A stretch of DNA of 64,000 nt from Palsa-504 sp963795795 (GCA_963795795.1 CAWCJS010000034.1:248001-312000); one strand, 5' to 3'. Counted from the stretch's first letter, positions 24,578-33,622 are shown. A program made the numbers and translations. The notes: generated from the sequence alone by a model not told the origin.

Positions 24578-26343
24578 CCGAATCTGCCCCGGGGACGACC
24601 GCGTTCCGGGCCTCGCGCGACCTGCTCCTGCGGTACCGGGAGGACTACGACGCGGCGCGGCGCGAGTTCACCTGGCCCGAGCTCGGCGAGTTCAACTGGG
24701 CGCTTGACTGGTTCGACGTCATCGCGGCCGAGCACCCGGACCGGACGGCCTTGCGGATCGTGGCCGAGGACGAGGACACCGCGCTCACCTACGCGGAGCT
24801 GGCCGCCAGGTCGGCGCAGGTGGCCAACTGGCTGCGCGGCCTGGGCGTGCGGCGGGGCGACCGGGTGCTGCTGATGCTCGGCAACGTGGCGCCGCTGTGG
24901 GAGATCGTCCTGGCCGTCATGAAGCTCGGGGCGGTGCTGATCCCGTCGTCGACGCTGCTGCAGCCGGCCGACCTGGCCGACCGGATCCCACGGGGCCACG
25001 TCCGGCACGTGATCACCGAGGCGGCCCTGACCGGGAAGTTCGCCGACGTGCCCGGGGACTGGACGCGGGTCGCGGTCGGCCCGGGCGGGCCGCCCGAGGC
25101 GGGCTGGCACGCGTACGAGGACTCGTATTCCGCGCCGGCCTCGTTCACGCCCGAGGGCGTCACCCTGGCCGGCGATCCGCTGCTGCTCTACTTCACCTCG
25201 GGCACCACGGCGCAGCCGAAGCTGGTCGCGCACACCCAGGCCAGCTATCCCGTGGGGCACCTGTCCACCATGTACTGGATCGGCATCCAGCCGGGCGACG
25301 TGCACCTGAACCTGTCCTCCCCCGGATGGGCCAAGCACGCCTGGAGCAACGTGTACGCGCCGTGGAACGCGGGGGCGACCATCCTGGTCCTGAACTACCC
25401 GAGGTTCTCGGCCCAGGGCCTGCTCAGCGCCCTGGGGGACGGCCGGGTCAGCACGTTCTGCGCCCCGCCGACGGTGTGGCGGATGCTCATCCAGGCCGAG
25501 CTGGGCACGGCGGAGGTCGCCGCGCTGCGCGAGTGCGTGGCGGCGGGCGAGCCGCTGAACCCGGAGGTCATCGAGCAGGTCCGCAAGGCCTGGGGGATCA
25601 CCGTCCGCGACGGGTTCGGGCAGACCGAGACCACCGCGCAGGTCGGCAACACGCCCGGGCAGCAGGTGCGGCCCGGATCGATGGGCAGGCCGCTGCCCGG
25701 CTACGACGTGGTGCTAGTCGACCCGGTCAGCGGGGAGTCCGCCAGGGACGGCGAGATCTGCCTGGACCTGAGCCGGCGCCCGCTCGGCCTGATGACCGGG
25801 TACCTGGACGACCCCGCGCTGGACGAGGCGGCCATGCGGGGCGGGTACTACCACACCGGCGACGTCGCGACCCGCGACGACGACGGGTACATCACCTACG
25901 TCGGCCGAACCGACGACGTCTTCAAGGCGTCCGACTACCGCATCTCGCCGTTCGAGCTCGAGAGCGTCCTGATCGAGCACGAGGCAGTCGCCGAGGCCGC
26001 GGTGGTGCCGTCGCCCGACCCGGTCCGGCTCGCCGTGCCCAAGGCGTACATCCTGCTCACCGCCGCCAGCGAGCCGTCGCCCGAACTGGCCAGGTCGATC
26101 ATGGCGTTCTGCCGGGAACGGGTCGCGCCCTACAAGCGGATCCGCCGGGTCGAGTTCGCCGACCTGCCCAAGACCATCTCGGGCAAGATCCGCCGGGTCG
26201 AACTGCGCGGCCTGGAGACCTCGGGCCGTGAGTCCATCCGCGGCGTCACCGAGTTCTGGGAGGAAGACTTTAGCTGGTATACCGGTGCGCTCGCGGACCA
26301 GGGCGGACCCGCGGCCAGCCGCGGTCATTCGGGCCGTTCATGA
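24574..26343 (+). CDS. acyl-CoA synthetase, AMP-forming (medium-chain/acetyl-CoA synthetase-like)
   Basis: ANL-superfamily ligase of 589 residues that activates a carboxylic acid with ATP and CoA. The P-loop YFTSGTTAQPKLVAH, the A5 motif GFGQTETT, A7 YHTGDVATRDDDGY, A8 GRTDDVFKASDYRI and the A10 Lys in KTISGKIRR are all present. Overall similarity is to medium-chain (butyryl-type) acyl-CoA synthetases. It overlaps the response-regulator stop by ATGA, so it may be cotranscribed, although a functional link to an envelope-stress regulator is not obvious. Its 3' end runs into the first direct-repeat promoter (26337-26368). The last 20 or so residues are Gly/Ser-rich and not family-like. Confidence 0.9.
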   Translation: MTESAPGTTAFRASRDLLLRYREDYDAARREFTWPELGEFNWALDWFDVIAAEHPDRTALRIVAEDEDTALTYAELAARSAQVANWLRGLGVRRGDRVLLMLGNVAPLWEIVLAVMKLGAVLIPSSTLLQPADLADRIPRGHVRHVITEAALTGKFADVPGDWTRVAVGPGGPPEAGWHAYEDSYSAPASFTPEGVTLAGDPLLLYFTSGTTAQPKLVAHTQASYPVGHLSTMYWIGIQPGDVHLNLSSPGWAKHAWSNVYAPWNAGATILVLNYPRFSAQGLLSALGDGRVSTFCAPPTVWRMLIQAELGTAEVAALRECVAAGEPLNPEVIEQVRKAWGITVRDGFGQTETTAQVGNTPGQQVRPGSMGRPLPGYDVVLVDPVSGESARDGEICLDLSRRPLGLMTGYLDDPALDEAAMRGGYYHTGDVATRDDDGYITYVGRTDDVFKASDYRISPFELESVLIEHEAVAEAAVVPSPDPVRLAVPKAYILLTAASEPSPELARSIMAFCRERVAPYKRIRRVEFADLPKTISGKIRRVELRGLETSGRESIRGVTEFWEEDFSWYTGALADQGGPAASRGHSGRS

Positions 26344-26368
26344 TCCTGTCATCGTGGCGCGACATCCT
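26337..26368 (+). promoter_or_regulatory. direct-repeat promoter before the glycosidase-like remnant
   Basis: TTCAT 26337-26341, 6 nt, GTCAT 26348-26352, 10 nt, CATCCT 26363-26368, 5 nt, ATG 26374. The segment TTCATGATCCTGTCATCGT is identical to that before the gene at 29653. The promoter survives although the gene behind it is internally deleted. Confidence 0.6.
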
Positions 26369-26373
26369 TGCCC

Positions 26374-26634
26374 ATGAGGATGAGGTGTCACGCCCCGCGC
26401 CTGCGGTCCTCGTGGGCCTGGCGCTGGCGTCGTGCGGCTCGGCCGCCGAGCGCGCCTGCTGCGACCGGGGCAGCGGATCCGCCACAGCGAAGACGACGCC
26501 GACCCCACGGCACACGGCCGCGGCGCAGCACACGGTGCCGCTCGCCAGCGGCCGCCCGGTTCCCGGGTCGTCGCCCCTTCGAAGCCTCGTGGGACCGCGA
26601 CTTCATCACGATGTCCGCCCGGCCCGGCCGATGA
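26374..26634 (+). pseudogene. internally deleted remnant of a phosphodiester-glycosidase-like lipoprotein gene
   Basis: An 87-codon frame remains, but its DNA is a fusion of the two ends of the gene at 29653-30738. Positions about 26465-26560 match 29755-29850 at roughly nine bases in ten (both carry CCACAGCGAAGACGACGCCG and CGGTTCCCGGG), and 26578-26630 matches the last 50 bp of that gene nearly base for base, including CGCGACTTCATCACGATGTC. About 800 bp of the catalytic middle is absent; the junction is near 26565-26578. The lipoprotein signal region is also frame-shifted relative to the intact copy. It marks the head of the first copy of a tandemly duplicated unit. Confidence 0.75.
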
Positions 26635-26704
26635 TCGCGTCTCAGGCCTGCGGCGGCCTTCGCCGGCCACTGCGGTACGTGCGATCCGCGCTGAGAGGTG
26701 ACGC

Positions 26705-26746
26705 TTCAGCTGCGTTGAGGATCCGTTCAGCTTGGCCGGTGACGAT
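26705..26746 (+). promoter_or_regulatory. direct-repeat promoter of the first full ferric reductase
   Basis: TTCAG 26705-26709, TTGAG 26715-26719, TTCAG 26726-26730 (the last two in 11-bp phase), 10 nt, -10-like GACGAT 26741-26746, 6 nt, ATG 26753. This predicts a leaderless or nearly leaderless mRNA. Confidence 0.62.
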
Positions 26747-26752
26747 CCAGCC

Positions 26753-28156
26753 ATGACGCCCGGTAGGGAAGTCTCCGAGCCTGGTCGGTTGCGGTCCCCG
26801 CGGGGGACCTGGACGCCGGACGGCCTTGTGCGCCCGGCTACCGTGCCTCGTTCCGGGATCGTGGACACGTGCGCCGCGCTGACCGGGCTGGGCTTCGGCG
26901 CCGTCCTCGCCGCGGTCATCCTCGGCGAGTCCCGCGGCTCGCTCGCCGCGCCCGGCGGGCTGTTGTCCGCGGCGGGCCGACTCGCCGGCTTTACCGGGAC
27001 GTACCTCCTGCTGATCATGGTCGTGCTCGTGGCGCGGCTGCCGTGGCTGGAACGCGCGGCGGGCCAGGATCGGCTCGTCCGCTGGCACCGGCGGGCGGCC
27101 CCCTGGGCGATCGGCCTCATCACGGCCCATGTGGTCCTGATCGTGCTCGGCTACGCGCGGGCGGCCAGCACCGGAGCGTGGCACGAGGTGTGGGTGCTGC
27201 TGACGTCCTACCGGGACATGCTGGCGGCGGCGGTCGGCTTCGGCCTGCTGATCATGGCCGCGGTAAGTTCCTACCGGCACATCCGCCGCAGGATCAGGTA
27301 CGAGACGTGGTGGGTCATCCACTTGTACCTGTACCTCGGGCTCGCCCTCGCGTTCGCCCACCAGATCTTCACCGGCGTCCCGTTCATCGGCCACCCGCTG
27401 GTCAGGGCGCTGTGGATCGGTCTCTGGGCGGCCACCGCGGGGACGGTCATCGTGTTCAGGATCGCGCAGCCGATCTGGCGGAGCCTGCGGCATCAACTCC
27501 GGGTGGTCGAGGTCCGCCCGGAGGCACCCGGGGTGGTCTCGGTCGTCTGCCGGGGACGTCGTCTCGACCGGCTGGCGGTATCCGGGGGCCAGTTCTTCGT
27601 TTGGCATTTCCTGACCAGGGACCTGTGGTGGCAGGGGCACCCGTACTCGCTGTCCGCCCTGCCCCGGCCGCCCTACATCCGGGTCACCATCAAGGGTCTC
27701 GGCGACCAGAGCCGCGCGGCCGCCGGCCTGCGGCCGGGCACCCGGGTGGCCATCGAGGGACCCTACGGTGCGTTCACGCGCCACGCGCGCATCCGTGACG
27801 GGGTCGCCCTGTTCGCCGCCGGGGTCGGGATCACCCCGGTGCGCGCGCTCCTGGAGGATCTCCCGGCCGGGCCGGACGTGGTGGTCGTGGTCCGGGCTTC
27901 GGCCGCCGCGGACCTGGTCCACCGGGACGAGGTGGCCGCGCTGGTCCGGCGGCGCGGCGGCCGGCTCCACGAGATCATCGGCTCGCGGCACAAGGTCAAG
28001 CTCAACGCGCGGACCCTGGCGCGAGTCGTGCCCGACATCGCGTACCGCGACGTCTACATCTGCGGCCCCGACGGGTTCACCGCGGAGATCGCCGACGCCG
28101 CCTGGCAGCTCGGGGCCGAGCCGGAGCAGATCCACACCGAAACGTTCGGATTCTAG
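26753..28156 (+). CDS. full-length ferric/flavin reductase (heme membrane domain plus FAD/NAD domain)
   Basis: Membrane oxidoreductase of 467 residues. The N-terminal half has about six membrane segments with heme His in RWHRRAAPW, LITAHVVL, WWVIHLYLYL and LAFAHQIFTG. The cytoplasmic C-terminal half is a ferredoxin-reductase-type module: FAD motif HPYSLSALP, FAD/NAD turn VAIEGPYGAF, NAD(P) loop AGVGITPVRAL and CGPDGF near the end. It ends ETFGF, normal for the family. It should move electrons from NAD(P)H via FAD and two hemes to an outer acceptor; the adjacent FMN-binding protein is the obvious candidate. ATG 26753 is supported by the promoter 6 nt upstream rather than by a ribosome binding site. 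Confidence 0.9.
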   Translation: MTPGREVSEPGRLRSPRGTWTPDGLVRPATVPRSGIVDTCAALTGLGFGAVLAAVILGESRGSLAAPGGLLSAAGRLAGFTGTYLLLIMVVLVARLPWLERAAGQDRLVRWHRRAAPWAIGLITAHVVLIVLGYARAASTGAWHEVWVLLTSYRDMLAAAVGFGLLIMAAVSSYRHIRRRIRYETWWVIHLYLYLGLALAFAHQIFTGVPFIGHPLVRALWIGLWAATAGTVIVFRIAQPIWRSLRHQLRVVEVRPEAPGVVSVVCRGRRLDRLAVSGGQFFVWHFLTRDLWWQGHPYSLSALPRPPYIRVTIKGLGDQSRAAAGLRPGTRVAIEGPYGAFTRHARIRDGVALFAAGVGITPVRALLEDLPAGPDVVVVVRASAAADLVHRDEVAALVRRRGGRLHEIIGSRHKVKLNARTLARVVPDIAYRDVYICGPDGFTAEIADAAWQLGAEPEQIHTETFGF

Positions 28157-28204
28157 GCCTGGAAGGGGCGGGCGAGAGATGCGCAACTGCGAAGGGCAGG
28201 CGCC

Positions 28205-28693
28205 ATGAGGCGGACGCCGATCGTGATCACGGCGACCGCGGCGGGCCTCATCGGCGTGCTGGAGTTCCATACCCGGCCCGCCCCGGTCAGCCTCGGGACG
28301 ATACCCGCGGCGGGATCGACGGCCGCCGCCAGCCCGGCCGCCGCCAGCCCGGGCGCGACGGCCCCGTCCCGGGGCAGCACCCGGTCGGCCGCCCCCAGCC
28401 AGCCGGGCGGGACCCGGACGGCCACCGGGCCCCAGGTCAACTACAACTGGGGCGTGCTATCGGTCACCGTAACGGTTTCCGGCACGAAGATCACCAAGGT
28501 CGGGATCGCCACGCTCGACGACGGCGGGAACCCGCGCTCGCAGTTCATCGACCAGCAGTCCATCCCGATCCTGGAACAGGAGGCCCTCCAGGCGCAAAGT
28601 GCGAACATCCAGGGCGTGTCGGGGGCGAGCTACACCAGCGCCGGGTTTACCCAGTCGCTCCAGGCTGCCCTGCAGCAGCTGGGCATCCGGTGA
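28205..28693 (+). CDS. extracytoplasmic FMN-binding domain protein 1
   Basis: Protein of 162 residues with an N-terminal membrane/signal segment (VITATAAGLIGVLEF), a Pro/Ala/Ser/Thr-rich spacer to about residue 75, and one FMN_bind domain of the NqrC/RnfG type. The flavinylation site reads Q-G-V-S-G-A-S-Y-T-S; ApbE substrates normally carry D-x-x-[ST]-G-A-[ST], so the Asp is Gln here and the acceptor would be Ser. It follows the ferric reductase by 48 bp, and its stop overlaps the ApbE gene (GTGA), the classical reductase / FMN carrier / maturase order. It probably takes electrons from the reductase outside the membrane, if it is flavinylated. Confidence 0.85.
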   Translation: MRRTPIVITATAAGLIGVLEFHTRPAPVSLGTIPAAGSTAAASPAAASPGATAPSRGSTRSAAPSQPGGTRTATGPQVNYNWGVLSVTVTVSGTKITKVGIATLDDGGNPRSQFIDQQSIPILEQEALQAQSANIQGVSGASYTSAGFTQSLQAALQQLGIR

Positions 28694-29600
28694 CGCCACG
28701 TCCGGGTCCCGTGGCCGCGCCGGCCGCCTGCGTCGTCCACCATCTGGAGGACGTGATGGGGACGATCGTGGTCATCGACGTCTATGCCGTCGCAGGTCCA
28801 GGTGCGCGCAGACGATGCTGCGGGACGGCCGGGCGGGGAGCTCGGCAGGCAGCTTGCCGAAGCGGTCGCCATCTTGCACCGCGCCGACGCGACCTTCAGC
28901 ACCTGGCGGCCCGATAGCCCGGTCAGCCGGCTGCGCCGGGGGGAGATCACCAGCGCGCAGGTCCCCGCCGAGGTCGCCGAGGTCCTCGAGCGCTGCGCGG
29001 CCGCCCGCGACCTGTCCGGGGGCTGGTTCGACCCGTGGGCCATGCCCGGCGGGTTTGACCCGTCCGGGATTCGTCAAGGGCTGGGCGGCGCAGAACGCGC
29101 TCGCCGCGTTCCGCGGCGACGGCATCGCCGGCGTACTGGTCAACGCCGCCGGCGACATCGCCAGTACCGGCGGCCCGGGAGACGGTCAGGCCCTTCCGGA
29201 TCGGGATCGCCGACCCCCGCTCGCCGCGCCGCCTGGCCGAGATCGTGGAGCTGGCCGGGGCCATCGCTACCTCCGGAACCTACGAGCGGGGCGACCACCT
29301 CATCGATCCTCATTCGGGGCGGCCGACCGCACGCGCCGCCTCGGCCAGCGTGACCGGGCCCGACCTCGGCCTCGCCGACGCGCTGGCCACCGCCGTGGCG
29401 GTGGCCGGAGAGCCCGGCCTGGCGCTGATCGAGGAGCTCGACGGCTACGAGGCGCTCATCATCAACGCCGACGGCAGCAGGCGGCGGACGACGCGGTTTC
29501 CGGTCGCCGCGGCCGCCCCTGGGCGGTTACCGCCGAACGGGCCGCGCCAGCGCCGATCTGCCTCACCGGCGCGCGCTGCGGCTGGAACCGGCCAGCAGCC
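28690..29600 (+). pseudogene. FAD:protein FMN transferase (ApbE family) with three frame breaks
   Basis: Segments in three frames add up to an ApbE protein: HHLEDVMGTIVVIDVY (from GTG 28690), then ILHRADATFSTWRPDSPVSRLRR and DLSGGWFDPWAMPGG, then VKGWAAQNALAAF with VLVNAAGDIASTGG, then AIATSGTYERGDHLIDPHSGRP and GLADALATAVAV. Breaks are near 28790, 29065 and 29188, each equivalent to a single-base indel. No stop occurs before the next gene in the last frame, so the 3' end is approximate. As the ApbE next to an FMN-binding protein it would be that protein's maturase. Whether it is decayed or only badly sequenced cannot be told from one sequence. Confidence 0.72.
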
Positions 29601-29614
29601 ACGGCCTCGGGCCG

Positions 29615-29646
29615 TTCATGATCCTGTCATCGTCGCGCAGCATGCT
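29615..29646 (+). promoter_or_regulatory. direct-repeat promoter of glycosidase-like lipoprotein 1
   Basis: TTCAT 29615-29619, 6 nt, GTCAT 29626-29630, 10 nt, -10-like CATGCT 29641-29646, 6 nt, ATG 29653. It splits the second duplicated unit from the ApbE gene before it. Confidence 0.65.
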
Positions 29647-29652
29647 GGGCGG

Positions 29653-30738
29653 ATGAGGATGCGCCCGGCGCGCCTGGCGCTGGTGGTCATCGTGGGCCTG
29701 ACGCTGGCGTCGTGCAGCGCCGGCTCGCCGGCCGCGCCGACTGCGGCCCAGGCCAGCGGCTCCGCCACAGCGAAGACGACGCCGACCCCACGGCATACGG
29801 CCGCGGCGCGGCACACGGTGCCGCCCGTCAGCGGCCACCCGGTTCCCGGGGCGCCGCTCCCCAGTCCCGTCGCGCTGATCCCGTTCGGGCAGCCCGCGTC
29901 CGCCGGGCAGGGGGCGTGGCGCCCGGCCGGGCGGCGCGGTCGGCGGCGTGCCGACCGTCTACGAGACCACGCTCGTCCCGCCGGGCGGCACGCAGCCGGC
30001 CGGGATCGCGTGGATGGACACTGGGCCTGCTGTCCGCCCGGCTGTACTCCGGCTCGCTCAGCACCCCCGGAGGCGGACCCTACCGGTACACCGCGCCCGT
30101 GGCGCTCGCCCAGGCCAGGACGCTCGTGGCCGCGTTCAACGGCGGGTTCCAGATGAACACCGCGCGCGGCGGCTACTACACCGAACGCCGGATGATCTAC
30201 CCGCTGCGGACCGGGGCGGCCTCCCTGGTGATCTACGCGGACGGAACCGTGGATATCGGGGCCTGGGGCCGCGACGTGACGATGACCCCGCAGGTCGTGA
30301 GCGTCCGGCAGAACCTCACGCCGCTCGTGGCCGGCGGCCGCCCGACCCGGCTCGCCGCGACCAAGCACTGGCTGCAGGAGTGGGGCGATACGTGCTCCGC
30401 GACCTCCTGCGGGCACGGGCTCCCCGGCGTCGAGCACCAGTGGCGTACCGGGTTGGGCATCACGGCCGACGGGGCCCTGGTCTACGTGTCCGGCCCGGCC
30501 CTGGACCCGCTGCAGCTGGCCCAGGTTGCTGGTGCGCGCCGGGGTGGTGCGGGGCATGGAGTTCGACATCAACCCCTACTGGCCCTTCTTCGTGACCTAC
30601 GATCCCCCGGCGGGCGCGCCGGCCGCGCCGTCCAACGGCAGCAAGCTGCTCGCCTCGACCTTCCAGGGTCCATCGACGGTCTTCGAAGCCTCGTGGGACC
30701 GCGACTTCATCACGATGTCAGCCCGCCCCGCCCGGTGA
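29653..30738 (+). pseudogene. phosphodiester-glycosidase-like (NAGPA-domain) lipoprotein 1, three frame breaks
   Basis: The N-terminus is a lipoprotein signal (RLALVVIVGLTLASC, lipobox LASC) with a Thr/Pro-rich linker. Later segments in other frames form the domain: PTVYETTLVPPGG, then AAFNGGFQMNTARGGYY, TGAASLVIYADG, WGRDVTMTPQVVSVRQNL, GLGITADGALVYVSGP, and finally MEFDINPYWPFF and WDRDFITMSA. Breaks lie near 29935, 30022 and 30523. The core F-N-G-G-F and G-x-x-x-D-G elements match PF09992 (phosphodiester glycosidase / NAGPA) proteins, often cell-wall or exopolysaccharide associated. An intact paralogue lies at 39036-40457. The substrate and the reason for its coupling to redox genes are unknown. 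Confidence 0.75.
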
Positions 30739-30773
30739 CCGGAAGCTCATGGTCGGCGGCTACCTGCGGGTGC

Positions 30774-30806
30774 TTCATGATCCTGTCACTGTCGGTACCC
30801 CATTCT
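30774..30806 (+). promoter_or_regulatory. direct-repeat promoter of the second full ferric reductase
   Basis: TTCAT 30774-30778, 6 nt, GTCAC 30785-30789, 11 nt, -10-like CATTCT 30801-30806, 6 nt, GTG 30813. Confidence 0.65.
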
Positions 30807-30812
30807 GTTGGC

Positions 30813-32212
30813 GTGAGCGCACTGCCCTTCTCCTCCGCCCAGCCGCTGCCCGCCGCGCGCGACCGCAAGCGCCCGCCGCCGCATCGCGGTTCGCCCGCGC
30901 CGCGCCCGGCGGTCGCGGGAGCGGCCCTGCTCGCCGCCGGCGTGGGGCTGGGGGCGACGGCCGCGCTGACCGTGACGGCGGAGACCGCCAGCCAGCTATC
31001 CGCTCCCGGCGGGCTGGCGACGTTCGCCGGCAACGTGACCGGCATGGTGGGGACCTACCTGGCCCTGATGATGGTGCTGCTGGTGAGCCGCATCCCCGCC
31101 ATCGAGCGGCGTCCTCGGCCAGGACGGCCTGCTGCGCTGGCACCGGCGGCTGGCGCCCTGGCCGATCAGCCTGCTGGTCGCCCACGCGGTGCTGATCACC
31201 GCCGGGTACGCGCAAGCCGCCAGGACCGGGCCGTGGCACGAGGTGGGCACGCTCATCCGGTCCTACCCGGATATGCTCACCGCCACCGTCGGGCTGGCCC
31301 TGATGTGCCTGGCCGGCGCGATCTCGGTGCGGGCCATCAGGCGGCGGGTGCGGCGGGAGGTCTGGTGGACCATCCACCTGTGGATGTACCTGGCCCTGGC
31401 GATCTCCTTCGCCCACGTCATCGCGCTCGGCCCGTCCTTCGTCGGCCATCCCCTCACCCGGGTGGTGTGGTCCGCGGTGTGGGCGGCGACGGCCGGGCTG
31501 GTGCTGACCTACCGCATCGGCCTGCCCTGATCCGCAGCTTCCGGCACCGCCTGCGCGTGGCGGAGGTGCGGCCGGAAGGACCCGGGGTGGTGTCGGTCAT
31601 CTGCCAGGGCCGGCACCTCGACCGCCTGCCGGTGTCTGGCGGGCAGTTCCTGTTCTGGCGGTTCCTGACCCGCGGCCTGTGGTGGCAGGCCCACCCCTAT
31701 ACGCTGTCCGCGCTGCCGGACGCCGTCGCACCTGCGGCTGACCGTCAAGGGCGTCGGCGACCACTCCGAGGCGCTGGCCCGGCTGCAACCGGGTACCCGG
31801 GTCGCCATCGAAGGGCCTTACGGCGTCTTCACCCGGCATTCCCAGCGGTCGCCCGCGGGTCCTGCTGATCGCCGCCGGGATCGGCGTCACCTCGGTGCGG
31901 GCGCTGCTCGAGGACCTGCCGCGCGGCGCCCGGCCGGTGGTCGTGCTGCGGGCCACCCGGCGTGAGGACCTGGTGCTCGGCGCGGAGATCGCCGAACTGG
32001 TCCGGGCGGCAGCACGGCCAGGTGCACGAGCTGACCGGTGACCGCGAGCAGGCCTCGATCGACCCGCACTGGCTGCGCCGTGCCGTCCCCGACCTCCGCA
32101 ACGGGACGTGTACGTGTGCGGGCCTGAAGGGTTCGTGACCGAGATCGTCGAAGTGGCGCGGCGGCTCGGCGTCCCCGACGAGGCCATCCACCATGAGGCA
32201 TACGCCCTCTGA
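30813..32212 (+). pseudogene. full-length ferric/flavin reductase 2, about six frame breaks
   Basis: Paralogue of 26753-28156. In successive frames: ATFAGNVTGMVGTYLALMM, RWHRRLAPWPISLLVAHAV, WWTIHLWMYLALAISFAH, LRVAEVRPEGPGVVSVICQG, HPYTLSALP, VAIEGPYGVFTRHS, VLLIAAGIGVTSVRALLEDL, QVHELTGDREQ and VYVCGPEGF. Breaks lie near 31113, 31520, 31725, 31850, 32010 and 32100. All heme His, the FAD motif and the NAD loop can be recovered, so the underlying protein looks complete; such a density of simple indels with no in-frame decay favours a sequence-quality problem, but pseudogene status cannot be excluded. Start GTG 30813 fits the promoter spacing. FMN-binding protein 2 follows. Confidence 0.75.
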
Positions 32213-32231
32213 CCCGATAGGAGCCGAGAGC

Positions 32232-32789
32232 ATGGCCATGAAGCACGTCGCCGCTGCTGCTGGTCGTCGCGGGGACCGTGGCCGGGTTCGCCGGCGTCCT
32301 CGGCTTTCACACCCGGCGCGGCAGGCCTGGCTACGCCCGGGACCCAGGCGGGCGCCCGGAACTCCGGCCGCACCCCGGCGGCCACGCCGGACGCCACGCC
32401 TGGCCCGCTGACAGCGGGCGGCGGTACCGTCCGCAGCGCCGTGGGCGCGGCAGGTGCAGTTCGGGTACGGCGTGCTGGACGTGAAGGTCACGGTCAGCGG
32501 AACCCGCATCACCGATGTCTCGGTCCCGGCCCTGCAGGTCATCGACCCTACGTCCCAGCAGATCTGCGACCAGGTCTTCCCGATGCTCAGGTCTGAAGTG
32601 CTCTCGGCGCAGAGCGCCACCATCGACGGAATCTCCGGCGCCACCTACACCAGCGAGTCCTACGCCCAGTCCCTGCAGTCGGCGCTCGACAAGCTGCACA
32701 TCAAAGTGACCGCTGCATGCGGGGCATTAAAGCACGAATCCACGCCCATTATCCATTTCTTAGAGCAACGCTCTGCTGCCTGGCGATAA
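32232..32789 (+). CDS. extracytoplasmic FMN-binding domain protein 2, two frame breaks
   Basis: Partner of ferric reductase 2. The N-terminal membrane segment (LLLVVAGTVAGFAGVLGF) is out of frame with the start MAMKHVAA (break near 32252); a Thr/Pro/Ala spacer and a second break near 32450 lead to the FMN_bind domain: QFGYGVLDVKVTVSGTRITD and then D-G-I-S-G-A-T-Y-T-S, a perfect ApbE acceptor site with Asp and Thr. The domain is close to protein 1 (SALDKLHIK against AALQQLGIR). The frame continues about 27 residues past the usual end into AT-rich DNA, so the true stop may be near 32712. It lacks its own ApbE and would depend on one of the other three. Confidence 0.78.
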
Positions 32790-32790
32790 C

Positions 32791-32874
32791 TTCACATTTC
32801 CTTCATGAATAAAACTTCATATTCCCAGCCGGAACGGCGCACTTCATGTTACCTTCATAAGCGGACAGTACCGT
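32791..32874 (+). promoter_or_regulatory. AT-rich promoter with two pairs of direct-repeat boxes before the methyltransferase
   Basis: Pair 1: TTCAC 32791-32795 and TTCAT 32802-32806. An extra TTCAT lies at 32816. Pair 2: TTCAT 32843-32847 and TTCAT 32854-32858, both 11 bp apart. Ten nt after pair 2 is TACCGT (32869-32874), a good -10. The stretch 32715-32930 is much richer in A/T than its surroundings. Confidence 0.68.
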
Positions 32875-32924
32875 CTTACTTGAGTGAAATGAATATTGGT
32901 GAGCTACTTTCGGCGGAGGATTTG

Positions 32925-33622
32925 ATGCTGACACTGGAGCATACGTGGGATCGCCGCGTCGAAGAATGGCATTCCCATGTCACTTCGGGGCAGGCGTTTG
33001 CGCAGGTGCTCGACCGCCTGATCCGAGCTGTCGTCGCCGGAGCCGACGGATACCTGCGTAGACCTGGGCGCGGGAACCGGCTTCGTGACCACGGCCCTGG
33101 CCCCGCTGGTGTCATCGGTCCTGGCCGTCGACCTATCGGCCGGCATGGCCGCGTCGCTGGCCGAACGGGCCGCACGCGCCGGGTTGCACAATGTATCGAT
33201 CGAGGTCAGCGACCTCAGGGAGTTCCAGCTTCCGTCGGCCAGCGTCGATCTTGTCGTATCCAGCTACGCGCTGCATCACCTGGCCGACGCCGACAAGCAG
33301 GCCCTGGTGGCCCGGGCGGCGCGGTGGCTTCGGCCGGGCGGCCGGCTCGTCATCGCCGACATGATGTTCGGCCGCGGCGCGGAGCCAGCGAGACCTGAAC
33401 ATCCTGCGCCAGAAGGTGACCGCCCTCGCGGCCAAGGGACCCGGCGGCTGGTGGCGGATCGCGAAGAACCTGACCCGATTCGGCCTGGGCGTGGGCCAGG
33501 AGCACCCGGCCACGCCGGAATTCTGGCAGCAAGCCCTGCGTGACGCGGAATTCAGCGACGTCATCTTCCAGCCGATCGTCGCCGAAGCCGGCATCGTCCG
33601 CGGCATCAGGCCAGGCATGTGA
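32925..33622 (+). CDS. class I SAM-dependent methyltransferase, two frame breaks
   Basis: Soluble methyltransferase of about 232 residues. After an N-terminal helix (MLTLEHTWDRRVEEWHSH) and a break near 33050 comes motif I VDLGAGTGFVTTALAP, the acidic loop VLAVDLSAGMAASL, VDLVVSSYALHHLAD and WLRPGGRLVIADMMFG; after a second break near 33375 the C-terminus continues LNILRQKVTALAAKGPGGWWRIAK. ATG 32925 has CGGAGGA 7 nt upstream; ATG 32889 is an alternative. The YALHHL and RPGGRLVIADM motifs resemble UbiE/COQ5-like and small-molecule methyltransferases. The promoter carries the same boxes as the redox genes, so it may act on a quinone, flavin or other redox cofactor; that is inference. Confidence 0.78.

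Noticed and set aside
26337..33622. A mobile element explaining the duplicated redox units
   Set aside because: No transposase, integrase, terminal inverted repeats or target duplications were seen; tandem duplication followed by deletion is sufficient.
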